DNA of 64,000 nucleotides, taken from the NCBI GenBank assembly GCA_023663145.1, contig JAMPHZ010000008.1, positions 1 through 64,000 of the forward strand, given 5' to 3'. Of this stretch, positions 25,904 to 33,907 are shown in pieces (positions within the stretch are counted from its first letter, which is position 1; each line of letters begins with the position of its first letter). The notes under the pieces were generated by a model. It searched no databases and had not been told where the DNA came from. It worked only from the letters and a program-made list of their open reading frames with translations. Source of the DNA: Odoribacter sp. (GTDB lineage: Bacteria; Bacteroidota; Bacteroidia; Bacteroidales; Muribaculaceae). Made by a program: the position numbers and the translations under genes.

Positions 25904-25932
25904 TTGACAAAACGACTGAAATATCGCAATTA

Positions 25933-25963
25933 GAGGAATCGCTGATGATGCAAGCGATTCCTC
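25933..25963 (+). terminator. Hairpin after the secreted-protein gene
   Basis: GAGGAATCGCT and AGCGATTCCTC form an 11-bp stem around a 9-nt loop, 30 nt after the stop. The following sequence (cggttta) has only a short T-run. Confidence 0.6.
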
Positions 25964-26065
25964 CGGTTTAGGTCGTTCAGACTTCGTAATCAAAAGTGAA
26001 AATTTATCATCTCACATTTGGTCGATGAGCTATAAGTAAGATGGTTTCCCGAAAAGACAGCCCAT

Positions 26066-26284
26066 TTAATAAGAACCAAACTTAGTGCCTTTTTTAACTC
26101 TGCGGCGATATATGCAGAAATTATCGAAACAAAGGTAGGTCAGAACAAAAATGCCGAATAAATCGAACCATGCTTGGCCGGATTTCGGAGATGTGGCAAC
26201 ATCCCATATTCTTCCAATTATACAAAGAATGCCAACTACAAGAAGTGTAGCCGATATATTGCGTTTTGTTCTATTACTTATCAT
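26066..26284 (-). CDS. Small two-helix membrane protein
   Basis: The 72 residues (from ATG 26284: MISNRTKRNISATLLVVGIL) contain two hydrophobic helices (about 10-28 and 42-60) and a basic C-terminus (YRRRVKKGTKFGSY). A longer reading would start at a TTG that is part of the -7 box, so it is rejected. No family recognised. Confidence 0.65.
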   Translation of the reverse strand: MISNRTKRNISATLLVVGILCIIGRIWDVATSPKSGQAWFDLFGIFVLTYLCFDNFCIYRRRVKKGTKFGSY

Positions 26285-26305
26285 GTCGGTGAGATAATTA
26301 TACTG

Positions 26306-26313
26306 CAAAGTTA
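26306..26313 (-). promoter_or_regulatory. -7 promoter box (TAACTTTG) for small membrane protein
   Basis: On the minus strand the box ends 21 nt before the ATG at 26284. No matching -33 TTTG. Confidence 0.55.
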
Positions 26314-26577
26314 TAAAGTTTCGCGCATTAAAAGAAATAACCTGAGACTTTTTGTCGTTTCTGAATACAAGCGGAACTTATCACCTGTCGCTTTCGAAGT
26401 AAGAAACAGCGTAGCGGTAGACAACTGACTCATCTATCTCTAAAATATTATTTTCAAAACCACGCACACAACTCCCATAATATCCATCATCGGTTAATTT
26501 ATCTCTTTATATAGCGCAACGGAAAAGACAATAAACCCGATGGCGTCATCGTTATTATTGCAATAAAATCTCTCAAC

Positions 26578-27099
26578 ATGAAATATTTAAGTCTATTTCT
26601 AATCGCATTAAGTGTTTGTCTCACTGCGTGCAACAACAATAATGAGCCTTCGACTGAGGTATACATGCCTATCCGTGAGCAATTTGTTCCGGGAAATATT
26701 ATCTTCAGTATGTCGGATACAGAGTTTAAGGATAAAATAAAACCTTGGATGAATAAGCAGGTGGTAGTAAACTCTGTTGATGAAATTCCCAACGATCCGC
26801 TTGGTTTCGCGGAAAGCTATTACAAAATCAATTTTACTGAGAACACTCTATTGTTGTGCTATCAGATACACGACTATAATATAGTCAGCATAACGAACCG
26901 TTATTACAGAAACATTGTTGAGAATACATATAATTGGAGTATCAATTTGGGTATAAGTGGAGAAATTAACAGCGGAGATAAGAGTGAAAAAGCAATTATC
27001 TCACGTTACGCCATTTTGGTCCCTAAATTGCCCACAGACGCAAAAGTTGAGATCTGGCATGGTCTCACTGACCACAATTGGGATTGGGTGAATAAATAA
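26578..27099 (+). CDS. Putative lipoprotein of unknown function
   Basis: The lipoprotein signal MKYLSLFLIALSVCLTAC places the lipidated Cys at 18. The mature part begins with an Asn-rich spacer (NNNNEPSTEV) and continues with about 145 residues rich in aromatic residues, ending HNWDWVNK. I see no known domain. It converges on the outer-membrane barrel gene and a large hairpin lies between them. Upstream, 26309-26577 holds nothing I can support. Confidence 0.75.
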   Translation: MKYLSLFLIALSVCLTACNNNNEPSTEVYMPIREQFVPGNIIFSMSDTEFKDKIKPWMNKQVVVNSVDEIPNDPLGFAESYYKINFTENTLLLCYQIHDYNIVSITNRYYRNIVENTYNWSINLGISGEINSGDKSEKAIISRYAILVPKLPTDAKVEIWHGLTDHNWDWVNK

Positions 27100-27117
27100 A
27101 GCTCAGATTAGAATATT

Positions 27118-27163
27118 GGCAACTCTCTGCGCAATAGGTAAACATATCTCGCAGCGAGTTGCC
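27118..27163. terminator. Large two-part hairpin between convergent genes
   Basis: GGCAACTC (27118-27125) pairs with GAGTTGCC (27156-27163), and CTGCG/CGCAG forms an inner stem. It sits between the lipoprotein gene and the 3' end of the barrel gene. There is no long U-run on either side, so factor-dependent or bidirectional termination is possible. Confidence 0.55.
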
Positions 27164-27210
27164 GTGTATTTATGAAATATCAACGATGGACCTGCCTCAA
27201 TGGAGTGTGG

Positions 27211-29271
27211 TTAGAACGGCCTTAGGATCGCCGAATTGATATTTGTTTCTGTTTCAATATCTTCTGTATCGGTTTTCTTCCCATAAGGCAGTATATATGT
27301 AACCGAAAGACTGATATTCCGGCCTTTCTGATCACCTGATGCACGTGAAATAGATTTATATACGCAATAATTTGAGTTTTCGCGGATACACATACGTCGA
27401 TTAAGAAAATTTTCAACGCAAATCTCTGCCGCCCAATTTCCTTTTTGCCAATTGAGAGAGAATCCATATTGTGCAGGATTGTGAATTTTCGTGCCATTGA
27501 TACCGAGCACACTGTATGGTAACGCATACCACCCCGTGATCTGCCAATCCCCGTTCATATAAGAAGCGTTGAAATCAGCTCTCCAGTCTTTACTTTCAGC
27601 CGGTCGATATCTGGAATCAAACCGGTTATTACTGAATGTTACGTTTCCTTTCAGCCTGAACTTATTGTCAAAAAGATTGGCCGATAAGCCAAATATCAGT
27701 TTGTTGTATGAGAAGTTGCCATCGTTGACAAGCTGATGATACATTATATTATCTTCGGCAAAGTATCGGTTGGAAGTGTTGTCAAAGTATTTGAGAAAAT
27801 CGTATGTGAACGATAGACCGAAGTGACCGACACGACCATTATAACTGACCATGTTTTGAAAGGCATTCAACTGCTCCAAATCAGGATTTCCCATGGTTGC
27901 CTCAAAGAATGATGTCTTGATTACAACATCATTTTTATAGGCCGGAGAGTATATACTGTGGGCATAATTACCTGTAACGGAAACGGAATGCTTCTGATTC
28001 ATGGCGTATGTCACGCCGTAGAAAACCATTGGTGCAAGCTGATTATCCTTATGTTCGCCGATAGTTGAGTATAAGTCTGTGATGCCGGCTGAAAGGTAGT
28101 AAGACAATCCGGACTGCAGGTTCTGATCAAGATGGAGCATTGCCATAGTGTGATTATTCTTCAATATCTGCTTACCTGTGAAACTGCCAGAATATACATC
28201 ACGATAATAATTGTAATATTCATCGACAGTGGTGCCAAGGCTTATCCCGCTTGTAAAATGTTTGAAATATCCGAATGTCGCACTTGCCAACACGTTGTTC
28301 TCCTTGGTGTTGTTTTCAGCCTCATCTACATCAGTTTCCATATATTTGCTCCGGAAATCGGTGTGACCGTGACGTAGAGTGGCAATAGCCATAATGGTAT
28401 GTCCGCCGGGGATATACAGATTGTAGTGCATCTTCATAACAGGCGATATCCCATGCTCCTTACTGAAACGAGTTGCAATGGTGTTTAAGTTATAAAGCCC
28501 TGTATAGGTGATATTATCTGCCATAAAGTGCTTCGGTGTCGCACTGCGTGTCAGGGCAACGGCTACATCAAAAGAATGGTTCTCAGATGCATGGGCAAAC
28601 TTGAAATTGACGTATTGGGAATTTGTGCTGGTTTTACTCTCGGCGGGTATAATTGATTGGATCAACTCGCCGTCATTGAGTTTAAACACATTATCGGTAC
28701 TATTCAGTTGCGAAAAGTTATCCCACTTGCCATTAGCAGTAAATGTAAATGTGATAGAATTTTTCTTGTAGTTGACCATTCCGGCATAATTGCCGTACTG
28801 CCGCGCCAATCCCTCTTTGGCAGAAATGTAAACATTCCCGCCAAAGTCATATTGCATGGTTATAAAATTCAAAACTGCACCACTTCCGGCATATCTGCCT
28901 CCGGGATTACGTTGATAGTCAATTTGTACAATCTCTGATGCTGCAAGCGTGGCAAGTTCATCAGACTGGACTTCAACACCATTAACAAGAATAATCACAT
29001 TACGCCCGGTCACTGTAGATATATTCAACGCCGAAGCATCGACATTGAACTCAGGCAGATTAATATTCTCCAGAAGCGTATAACCGTTGGTGCTATGTTT
29101 TTTCTCAAGTTCGGTCGGTCGGAGAATTACTTTATGGGCTGTTTCTGTATGTACATCGGCAGTCACCACCAATTCGTTAAGTTCAGTGGTGACAGAGTCG
29201 GTCTTGACGTCATTCCTGGCATATACCGCCAACGGTATGATCATCATTAGAGTAACAAATAACTTTTTCAT
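27211..29271 (-). CDS. Outer-membrane beta-barrel protein with TonB plug-like domain
   Basis: From ATG 29271 the protein has 686 residues. A signal peptide (MKKLFVTLMMIIPLAVYA) is followed by a short segment (LNELVVTADV) typical of TonB-dependent proteins. A plug domain contains VIILVNGVEV and NPGGRYAGSGAVLNFI, and the rest is a barrel of amphipathic strands (OMP_b-brl_3 type). Unlike SusC proteins it has no N-terminal carboxypeptidase-like domain. A nearer relative in the window is the 52132 gene. The upstream ATG-like codon at 29310 is not used. The gene follows a membrane-bound regulator by 96 bp and has phased repeats in between. Confidence 0.88.
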   Translation of the reverse strand: MKKLFVTLMMIIPLAVYARNDVKTDSVTTELNELVVTADVHTETAHKVILRPTELEKKHSTNGYTLLENINLPEFNVDASALNISTVTGRNVIILVNGVEVQSDELATLAASEIVQIDYQRNPGGRYAGSGAVLNFITMQYDFGGNVYISAKEGLARQYGNYAGMVNYKKNSITFTFTANGKWDNFSQLNSTDNVFKLNDGELIQSIIPAESKTSTNSQYVNFKFAHASENHSFDVAVALTRSATPKHFMADNITYTGLYNLNTIATRFSKEHGISPVMKMHYNLYIPGGHTIMAIATLRHGHTDFRSKYMETDVDEAENNTKENNVLASATFGYFKHFTSGISLGTTVDEYYNYYRDVYSGSFTGKQILKNNHTMAMLHLDQNLQSGLSYYLSAGITDLYSTIGEHKDNQLAPMVFYGVTYAMNQKHSVSVTGNYAHSIYSPAYKNDVVIKTSFFEATMGNPDLEQLNAFQNMVSYNGRVGHFGLSFTYDFLKYFDNTSNRYFAEDNIMYHQLVNDGNFSYNKLIFGLSANLFDNKFRLKGNVTFSNNRFDSRYRPAESKDWRADFNASYMNGDWQITGWYALPYSVLGINGTKIHNPAQYGFSLNWQKGNWAAEICVENFLNRRMCIRENSNYCVYKSISRASGDQKGRNISLSVTYILPYGKKTDTEDIETETNINSAILRPF

Positions 29272-29319
29272 GCTTTTGCGTTTTTTCCGCAAAACAAGCA
29301 AAAAAGTCACAAACAGACC

Positions 29320-29356
29320 CTGAAACTCAACTGACTTTTATCTGACAAATACTGAC
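29320..29356. promoter_or_regulatory. Four phased CTGAC-like direct repeats, candidate activator site
   Basis: On the plus strand CTGAA (29320) and CTGAC (29331, 29342, 29352) recur at 11, 11 and 10 bp, one helical turn each. They lie between the regulator stop and the barrel-protein start, 49 bp from the ATG. Tandem repeats of this phase are the usual target of OmpR/PhoB-type winged helices, which is the fold of the neighbouring regulator. Confidence 0.65.
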
Positions 29357-29367
29357 AACCTTGAACA

Positions 29368-30192
29368 TCAATGTCTTATACGAAGCTCATATGAATCCCC
29401 ACGATTGCATATTATCTCAATATCAGTATCCGCAAGAGCTGTTTTTGTACGTCTTACAAGAGTATATAGAGACTCATCGGCGTTAATCTTATCGCCCCAC
29501 ATAGCTGCACACAACGTTGCCTTATCCACTTTGCAAGCGGGTGCATCAAGAAGCAGCCGGGTAAATTGTCTCTGCATCGGGGTCAATTTTATTCCATCGA
29601 TAACCGAACTATTCAAAGGTTGAAGGACAGGCCCTGAATCAGATCGTTCATATTCTTTTCGTCTAAAAATCCTGATGCTTGCCATTGACAAGATTGAGAG
29701 ACTGAAAAGGACACCCGGCAACGTCTGATCGGAAGTAGAAAAAACTGAAGCTATTGAATAATCCGCGAATCCCTGCAACTGAATTACAAATCCATCAACT
29801 GCATTTTCAGGTACAATCATTATCGAGTCAGATGCAATTTTGTCACCATGTAATTTCGGAGTCCCATTATTTTTGTCAACCAACGTGATAGTGAAGTATG
29901 CATCATCTTTCAAAGCTGAATTTCTGAAATTCACATCCGATGCTTGATAAATTAGAGGCTTGTGAGTCATTTCATGCATTTGTCGCAACGCCGAAATGGT
30001 ATCTTTTCTGGTCCATAATTCACGGTTCTTATCCGCCAAGGCAATCATAGCATCATTCAGGTCCTCCGAAATACTCTGTTTTGCATCTGAATATGATAAA
30101 CAGCTCGATACCAAAGATGCAATCATTAAAACCAAAGGTATAATCATTCCATAACGGAGAGAATTATTATTTCCTGTGAAATTTTGTTCCAT
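29368..30192 (-). CDS. Membrane-anchored OmpR/ToxR-type winged-helix regulator
   Basis: The 274 residues (ATG 30192; a GTG at 30201 is less likely) contain two hydrophobic helices (about 14-33 and 157-175). An extracytoplasmic sensor segment lies between them. The C-terminal winged-helix domain (about 200-272) has TPMQRQFTRLLLDAPACKVDKATLCAAMWG and the LYTLVRRTKTAL recognition-helix region, typical of Trans_reg_C. The layout is opposite to ToxR: here the DNA-binding domain is C-terminal and follows TM2. It has no kinase or receiver domain, so it is a one-component sensor. It most likely controls the downstream barrel gene through the phased repeats. Confidence 0.85.
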   Translation of the reverse strand: MEQNFTGNNNSLRYGMIIPLVLMIASLVSSCLSYSDAKQSISEDLNDAMIALADKNRELWTRKDTISALRQMHEMTHKPLIYQASDVNFRNSALKDDAYFTITLVDKNNGTPKLHGDKIASDSIMIVPENAVDGFVIQLQGFADYSIASVFSTSDQTLPGVLFSLSILSMASIRIFRRKEYERSDSGPVLQPLNSSVIDGIKLTPMQRQFTRLLLDAPACKVDKATLCAAMWGDKINADESLYTLVRRTKTALADTDIEIICNRGDSYELRIRH

Positions 30193-30426
30193 TTCAGTCA
30201 CGTTTGATTCAGTATTTAAAGCATTATCCGATAAGCTACATAATTACTCCACCTCTAAATAGATATAAATTATGTTTCATATGTATCGCAAAGTTACAAA
30301 AATATTCGGCTCATAATCAGAATAGAAATCCGAATAATATAATTAACCTCAATAATACCGCAAAACCGCCTTTTTTATTCATTTTTACTAAATCTAAATT
30401 ATTTTTTTCACTTTTTTGCGAAAAAA

Positions 30427-30458
30427 TTTGGTCAACTAAAACTTTAGTTGTAGTTTTG
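30427..30458 (+). promoter_or_regulatory. Promoter (TTTG - 20 bp - TAGTTTTG) of the blaI-M56 operon
   Basis: TTTG at 30427-30430 and TAGTTTTG at 30451-30458 are separated by exactly 20 bp. The leader to ATG 30498 is about 35 nt and contains the second palindrome. Confidence 0.8.
30433..30450. promoter_or_regulatory. BlaI-type operator 1, CAACTAAAACTTTAGTTG
   Basis: A palindrome with 8-bp arms around AC that fills the promoter spacer completely. The sequence differs from the TACA/TGTA operator of staphylococcal BlaI. The adjacent BlaI-like protein is the likely binder. Confidence 0.75.
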
Positions 30459-30461
30459 CAG

Positions 30462-30477
30462 AACTAAAACTTTAGTT
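30462..30477. promoter_or_regulatory. BlaI-type operator 2, AACTAAAACTTTAGTT
   Basis: Second copy of the same palindrome, just after the -7 box, at a centre-to-centre distance of 28 bp from operator 1. Two copies favour cooperative repression by two dimers. Confidence 0.75.
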
Positions 30478-30497
30478 GACAAAATAATCTGTTCATT

Positions 30498-30875
30498 ATG
30501 AGAATAAGAAAAACAAATCCAAAGCTCACCGAACGCGAAAGCGAAATCATGGCCATGTTATGGAGCAACGGCCCGATGTTTGTACGTGAGATGGTTGAAA
30601 AATATGAAGATCCGAAGCCTCATTTCAACACAGTGTCAACCACTGTACGCATTCTTGAGGATAAGGGTTACGTCGGTCACGAAGTGGCAGGCACATCTTA
30701 TAAATACCATGCAATAGCACGGGCTGCCGATTTTGCAGGAAGATCTATGGCACAGATTATTAAAAATTTCTTTCAGGGGTCGGCAAGCGCAGCTGTCTCG
30801 GCTCTTGTCGAGGAAGAACAACTTTCGGTAGATGACCTCAAGGAAATTATAAACATGATTGAGAAAAAAGACTGA
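30498..30875 (+). CDS. BlaI/MecI family transcriptional repressor
   Basis: BlaI proteins repress their operon until an M56 sensor protease triggers their loss. The 125 residues show the winged helix (LTERESEIMAMLWSNGPMFVREMVEKY, then HFNTVSTTVRILEDKGYVGHE) and the C-terminal dimerisation region (VSALVEEEQLSVDDLKEIINMIEKKD). The cleavage region of BlaI is not conserved enough to place. It is 2 bp ahead of the M56 gene and is preceded by two operator palindromes. Such pairs in Bacteroidales are not necessarily linked to beta-lactams. Confidence 0.94.
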   Translation: MRIRKTNPKLTERESEIMAMLWSNGPMFVREMVEKYEDPKPHFNTVSTTVRILEDKGYVGHEVAGTSYKYHAIARAADFAGRSMAQIIKNFFQGSASAAVSALVEEEQLSVDDLKEIINMIEKKD

Positions 30876-30877
30876 TT

Positions 30878-32179
30878 ATGGGGAACATATTTGCATATTC
30901 AATTGAAGCGGGCATCATATTACTTATATTATACATAATATACAAATGGCTCCTTTCGTCTGAGAATCAGCCGGCCTTCAACCGTGCTACCTTACTCGCC
31001 ATTTATGTAGTGTCACTCGTGCTGCCTCTTATGATGAGCATCAATATATGCCGGTCAGGCCTGACATTACCTTATAATGGGATGATCAATATAGGCATTC
31101 CGGAGGTCACAGTTCTTCAAACCGTCAGCCAATCATTTCGATTAACAACACTGCTCCTGTGGATATACGCCACCGGTGCGGCAGCTACATTCATAATAAG
31201 CACCTGCACATACTTCAGGCTATATAGATTTGTAAAGTCTGGCCGCATCGAACGCTATGGTGAATACAAGATTGTGTACACCGCATCACGTAAATTTGCG
31301 CCTTTCAGCTGGGGAAAATATATTGTAATAAACCAGTGCGACGATTCTTTGAGCAAAAAGATGATTCTGGCCCATGAAAAGGCTCATATCAAGGCAAACC
31401 ACTATGCCGACCTTATACTCTCGCAGATCATATGCATAGCATTGTGGTATAATCCGGCATCATGGCTGATGCAACGTGAGATTAAGGCCGTACATGAATA
31501 TCAGGCTGACGACACTGTCATCAGGTCGGGCTGCAACTTGCGCGAATACCAATTATTACTTATAAAAAAAGCTGTTGGCCAGAGATTCCCGTCGCTCGCC
31601 AACAGCCTGAATCACAGTAAACTTAAAAAACGTATCACTATGATGCAAAGTAAAAAAACAAACGCCACACGACGAACACGCGTGTTGGCCTTGGTACCGG
31701 CAGCTGCGCTCGGACTCGTGCTGCTCGGCTTACCCGGCGTAAACGAGGCTATGGCCTCAGCTTCAAACGCCACTATGAGTGTATCATCTTCAAACGGAAG
31801 CAAAGTTAGCACAAATTCCGCAATCGTGCAAACAGCAGTTTCAGCCGCTCCCGACAGCGATGTTGCTCCCGTCACCGGTGACCGCACGCCTCAGTTCAAT
31901 GGAGGTGAATCGGCTATGTTCAAATACCTCATGGAAAATCTCACATATCCCAAAGATGCTGAGGCCGCCAAAAAGGATGGTCGCGTAGTGGTAAGATTCA
32001 CCATTACCTCAGATGGAGCTGTACGTGACGTAAAAGTCGACACACCTATCTTCCCAAGCCTTGATGCCGAGGCTATACGGGTTGTAAGTGGAATGGACGG
32101 CATGTGGGAACCCGGCATCAGCAACGGGCAGAAGGTTGACATGAGCTATGTCATTCCCGTCTCATTCAAACTTAAATAA
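30878..32179 (+). CDS. M56 (BlaR1/MecR1-like) sensor metallopeptidase fused to TonB C-terminal domain
   Basis: The N-terminal half has four hydrophobic helices (for example 10-26, 38-56, 92-112 and a helix near 180) with the zinc-protease motif HEKAH (about residue 166) followed by the EYQAD motif typical of M56. A Ser/Ala-rich linker leads to a TonB C-terminal domain (about 335-433, TPQFNGGESAMFKYLMENLTYP...VSFKLK). BlaR1 carries a penicillin-binding domain at this end, but here a TonB_C domain takes its place. The ligand is therefore unknown. It is the second gene of the blaI operon and is followed by a terminator. Confidence 0.92.
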   Translation: MGNIFAYSIEAGIILLILYIIYKWLLSSENQPAFNRATLLAIYVVSLVLPLMMSINICRSGLTLPYNGMINIGIPEVTVLQTVSQSFRLTTLLLWIYATGAAATFIISTCTYFRLYRFVKSGRIERYGEYKIVYTASRKFAPFSWGKYIVINQCDDSLSKKMILAHEKAHIKANHYADLILSQIICIALWYNPASWLMQREIKAVHEYQADDTVIRSGCNLREYQLLLIKKAVGQRFPSLANSLNHSKLKKRITMMQSKKTNATRRTRVLALVPAAALGLVLLGLPGVNEAMASASNATMSVSSSNGSKVSTNSAIVQTAVSAAPDSDVAPVTGDRTPQFNGGESAMFKYLMENLTYPKDAEAAKKDGRVVVRFTITSDGAVRDVKVDTPIFPSLDAEAIRVVSGMDGMWEPGISNGQKVDMSYVIPVSFKLK

Positions 32180-32192
32180 AAACCTTATTTTC

Positions 32193-32224
32193 ACGCCTGT
32201 GGCCATCTTGCCACAGGCGTTTTT
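32193..32224 (+). terminator. Terminator of the blaI-M56 operon
   Basis: ACGCCTGTGGC pairs with GCCACAGGCGT around CATCTT and is followed by TTTTAA. It is 13 nt after the M56 stop. Confidence 0.9.
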
Positions 32225-32314
32225 AATTCATCTGGCCTCATAAGGGCAACATAACATTCACATCCTATACCCCCTTGTCGACCCATCAGAGCCATAATCC
32301 GGATGCATAAATAC

Positions 32315-32710
32315 TTATTCCACTCCTGATTCGCACACTATATCGAACAATTCATCATGAGGTCGCACCAGATTTATGAACATAAGAATTATAGCTGCCA
32401 CAATTGGGAAAATGTACCACCACTGTGTAAGATCTTTCATAGCGACGACCACAACAAAATAAAGGGTGAACCAGATAGATAAATTAGATAACCATGTATC
32501 TATGGTTATCTGTTTCGGTTTCCTGATCCAAAGCCAAAGGGAATATCCAATAAACAAGGCAAGTGACACAGATGAACATATCACCGGCATAACCATAGAT
32601 TGCAGATAACCGATCTGCATCAATGATATCACTGTCACAATCATCAATGTGTTAAGAACCTTACTTTGGTAGAATGCGTATAAACGTCTGTGTCGTATAT
32701 CTTGTCTCAT
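32315..32710 (-). CDS. Small polytopic membrane protein
   Basis: The 131 residues start MRQDIRHRRLYAFYQSK and contain about four hydrophobic helices (near 20, 40, 77 and 98). The C-terminus is short and acidic. No family recognised. The -7 box (32715-32722) is 4 nt before the ATG, so the transcript is probably leaderless. Confidence 0.7.
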   Translation of the reverse strand: MRQDIRHRRLYAFYQSKVLNTLMIVTVISLMQIGYLQSMVMPVICSSVSLALFIGYSLWLWIRKPKQITIDTWLSNLSIWFTLYFVVVVAMKDLTQWWYIFPIVAAIILMFINLVRPHDELFDIVCESGVE

Positions 32711-32714
32711 TTTG

Positions 32715-32722
32715 CAAATTTA
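32715..32722 (-). promoter_or_regulatory. -7 promoter box (TAAATTTG), leaderless arrangement
   Basis: On the minus strand TAAATTTG is separated from the ATG (32710) by 4 nt. Confidence 0.6.
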
Positions 32723-32909
32723 GATATTTTTCAGAATATATTGACCAATGGGTCAGCAAATGTTATAATAATTTTCATTGGTCACTTACAATCGTATAAA
32801 AATCCGGGGTAGGGTACTCCACACCGATAGCCGCTATTGGAACATTCTATTGAAAACTCTTCAATGCCTCCCCGGTTATTTGTTACTTTGCTGAAAAAAT
32901 TAAAGATCA

Positions 32910-33119
32910 ATGATTATGTCAACACCGCTGCTTACCTGGGCATCACTCGTATGCCTTTTGCTTCTGATTGTTATAATAAACTCTATTCCGCATCAGCGCA
33001 ATCGGCGCATATCACACCATTCCAGCCACATATTTACCATTGGCTCTGAACGTGAAGAATTTTTCATACCCGGTGACCCTGATCCTAATGGGAATAACGA
33101 CGATGAACAAGATGAATGA
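32910..33119 (+). CDS. Small single-pass membrane protein ahead of the YjjP-like gene
   Basis: The 69 residues have one N-terminal helix (LLTWASLVCLLLLIVIINSI) and a hydrophilic tail ending in acidic residues (DDEQDE). Its stop lies inside the start region of the next gene (ATG 33103 or 33112), so the two are likely translationally coupled. This supports a real gene. ATG 32916 is an alternative start. A weak -7-like TTACTTTG is at about 32883-32890. Function unknown; it may be a small partner of the exporter. Confidence 0.6.
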   Translation: MIMSTPLLTWASLVCLLLLIVIINSIPHQRNRRISHHSSHIFTIGSEREEFFIPGDPDPNGNNDDEQDE

Positions 33120-33903
33120 CACAGCCCATTGCGGTCCATGTACCAGCCTGCGACGGCTATGTGTCTTTCTGTCACGTTATGGAGCCGCACTAATCGGTGC
33201 CGGAGCCACATGCATCCGGGTAGAGAAGAATGTGCAACGCATTGCAGCTGCATTCGGTGTGAATGTTGATATGACTATTATGCCTCGGCACGTGCACATC
33301 TCAATTATAGGTAACGACACCACTGAACTTTTAACCGCCATCGCCTCTGTTCCGGCATCAGGGGTGAGCTTCAACATAAACACTGGTCTGAGCAAACTGA
33401 GTTGGAATATAGTTGACCAAAAGATGTCACTTGACGAAGCTCAGGAATCCTTCGACCATATAATCAACAGCGACTATCAGAACAAATGGTTCGTGCTTGG
33501 AGTCGTGTCTTTGGCCAATGCCGCATTCTGCCGCCTCTTTGGTGGCGATTTATATGCAATGGCTATTGTCGGTATCGCCACACTTGCAGGATACTATATG
33601 AAACAGCTATGCCTCTCATATAAAATCAATCTGCGGCTTGTATTTATTATATGCTCCTTCATATCATCAGTACTCGGTGCCACAGGGCTGTTATTCAACA
33701 TAGGATCGACACCCGGCATAGCTTTGGCAACAAGTGTCTTGTATCTCGTTCCCGGAATCCCTTACCTGAACTCCTTCAGCGACATGCTCGCATCACATTA
33801 CCTTAATGCGCTGAGCCGTTTTACCGACGCCCTCATACTCACCTGCTGCATGTCGGCTGGACTTTGCGCCGGAATGTTGCTCATGCACGCCAATATGTTT
33901 TGA
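33103..33903 (+). CDS. YjjP/ThrE N-terminal-type exporter subunit
   Basis: Proteins of the ThrE/YjjP family export small carboxylates or amino acids (ThrE: threonine/serine; YjjPB: succinate in E. coli). The 266 residues show the N-terminal ThrE domain pattern (LRRLCVFLSRYGAALIGAGATCIRVEKNV, with IAAAFGVNVDMTIMPRHVHISI), then about five hydrophobic helices. I start at ATG 33103. The longer reading begins at a TTG within the upstream gene. The partner gene starts 4 bp after the stop. Confidence 0.9.
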   Translation: MNKMNDTAHCGPCTSLRRLCVFLSRYGAALIGAGATCIRVEKNVQRIAAAFGVNVDMTIMPRHVHISIIGNDTTELLTAIASVPASGVSFNINTGLSKLSWNIVDQKMSLDEAQESFDHIINSDYQNKWFVLGVVSLANAAFCRLFGGDLYAMAIVGIATLAGYYMKQLCLSYKINLRLVFIICSFISSVLGATGLLFNIGSTPGIALATSVLYLVPGIPYLNSFSDMLASHYLNALSRFTDALILTCCMSAGLCAGMLLMHANMF

Positions 33904-33907
33904 AATC

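Noticed and set aside
26285..26308. TTG start for the small membrane protein (26308)
   Set aside because: The TTG lies in the TAACTTTG promoter box and the ATG at 26284 keeps both helices.
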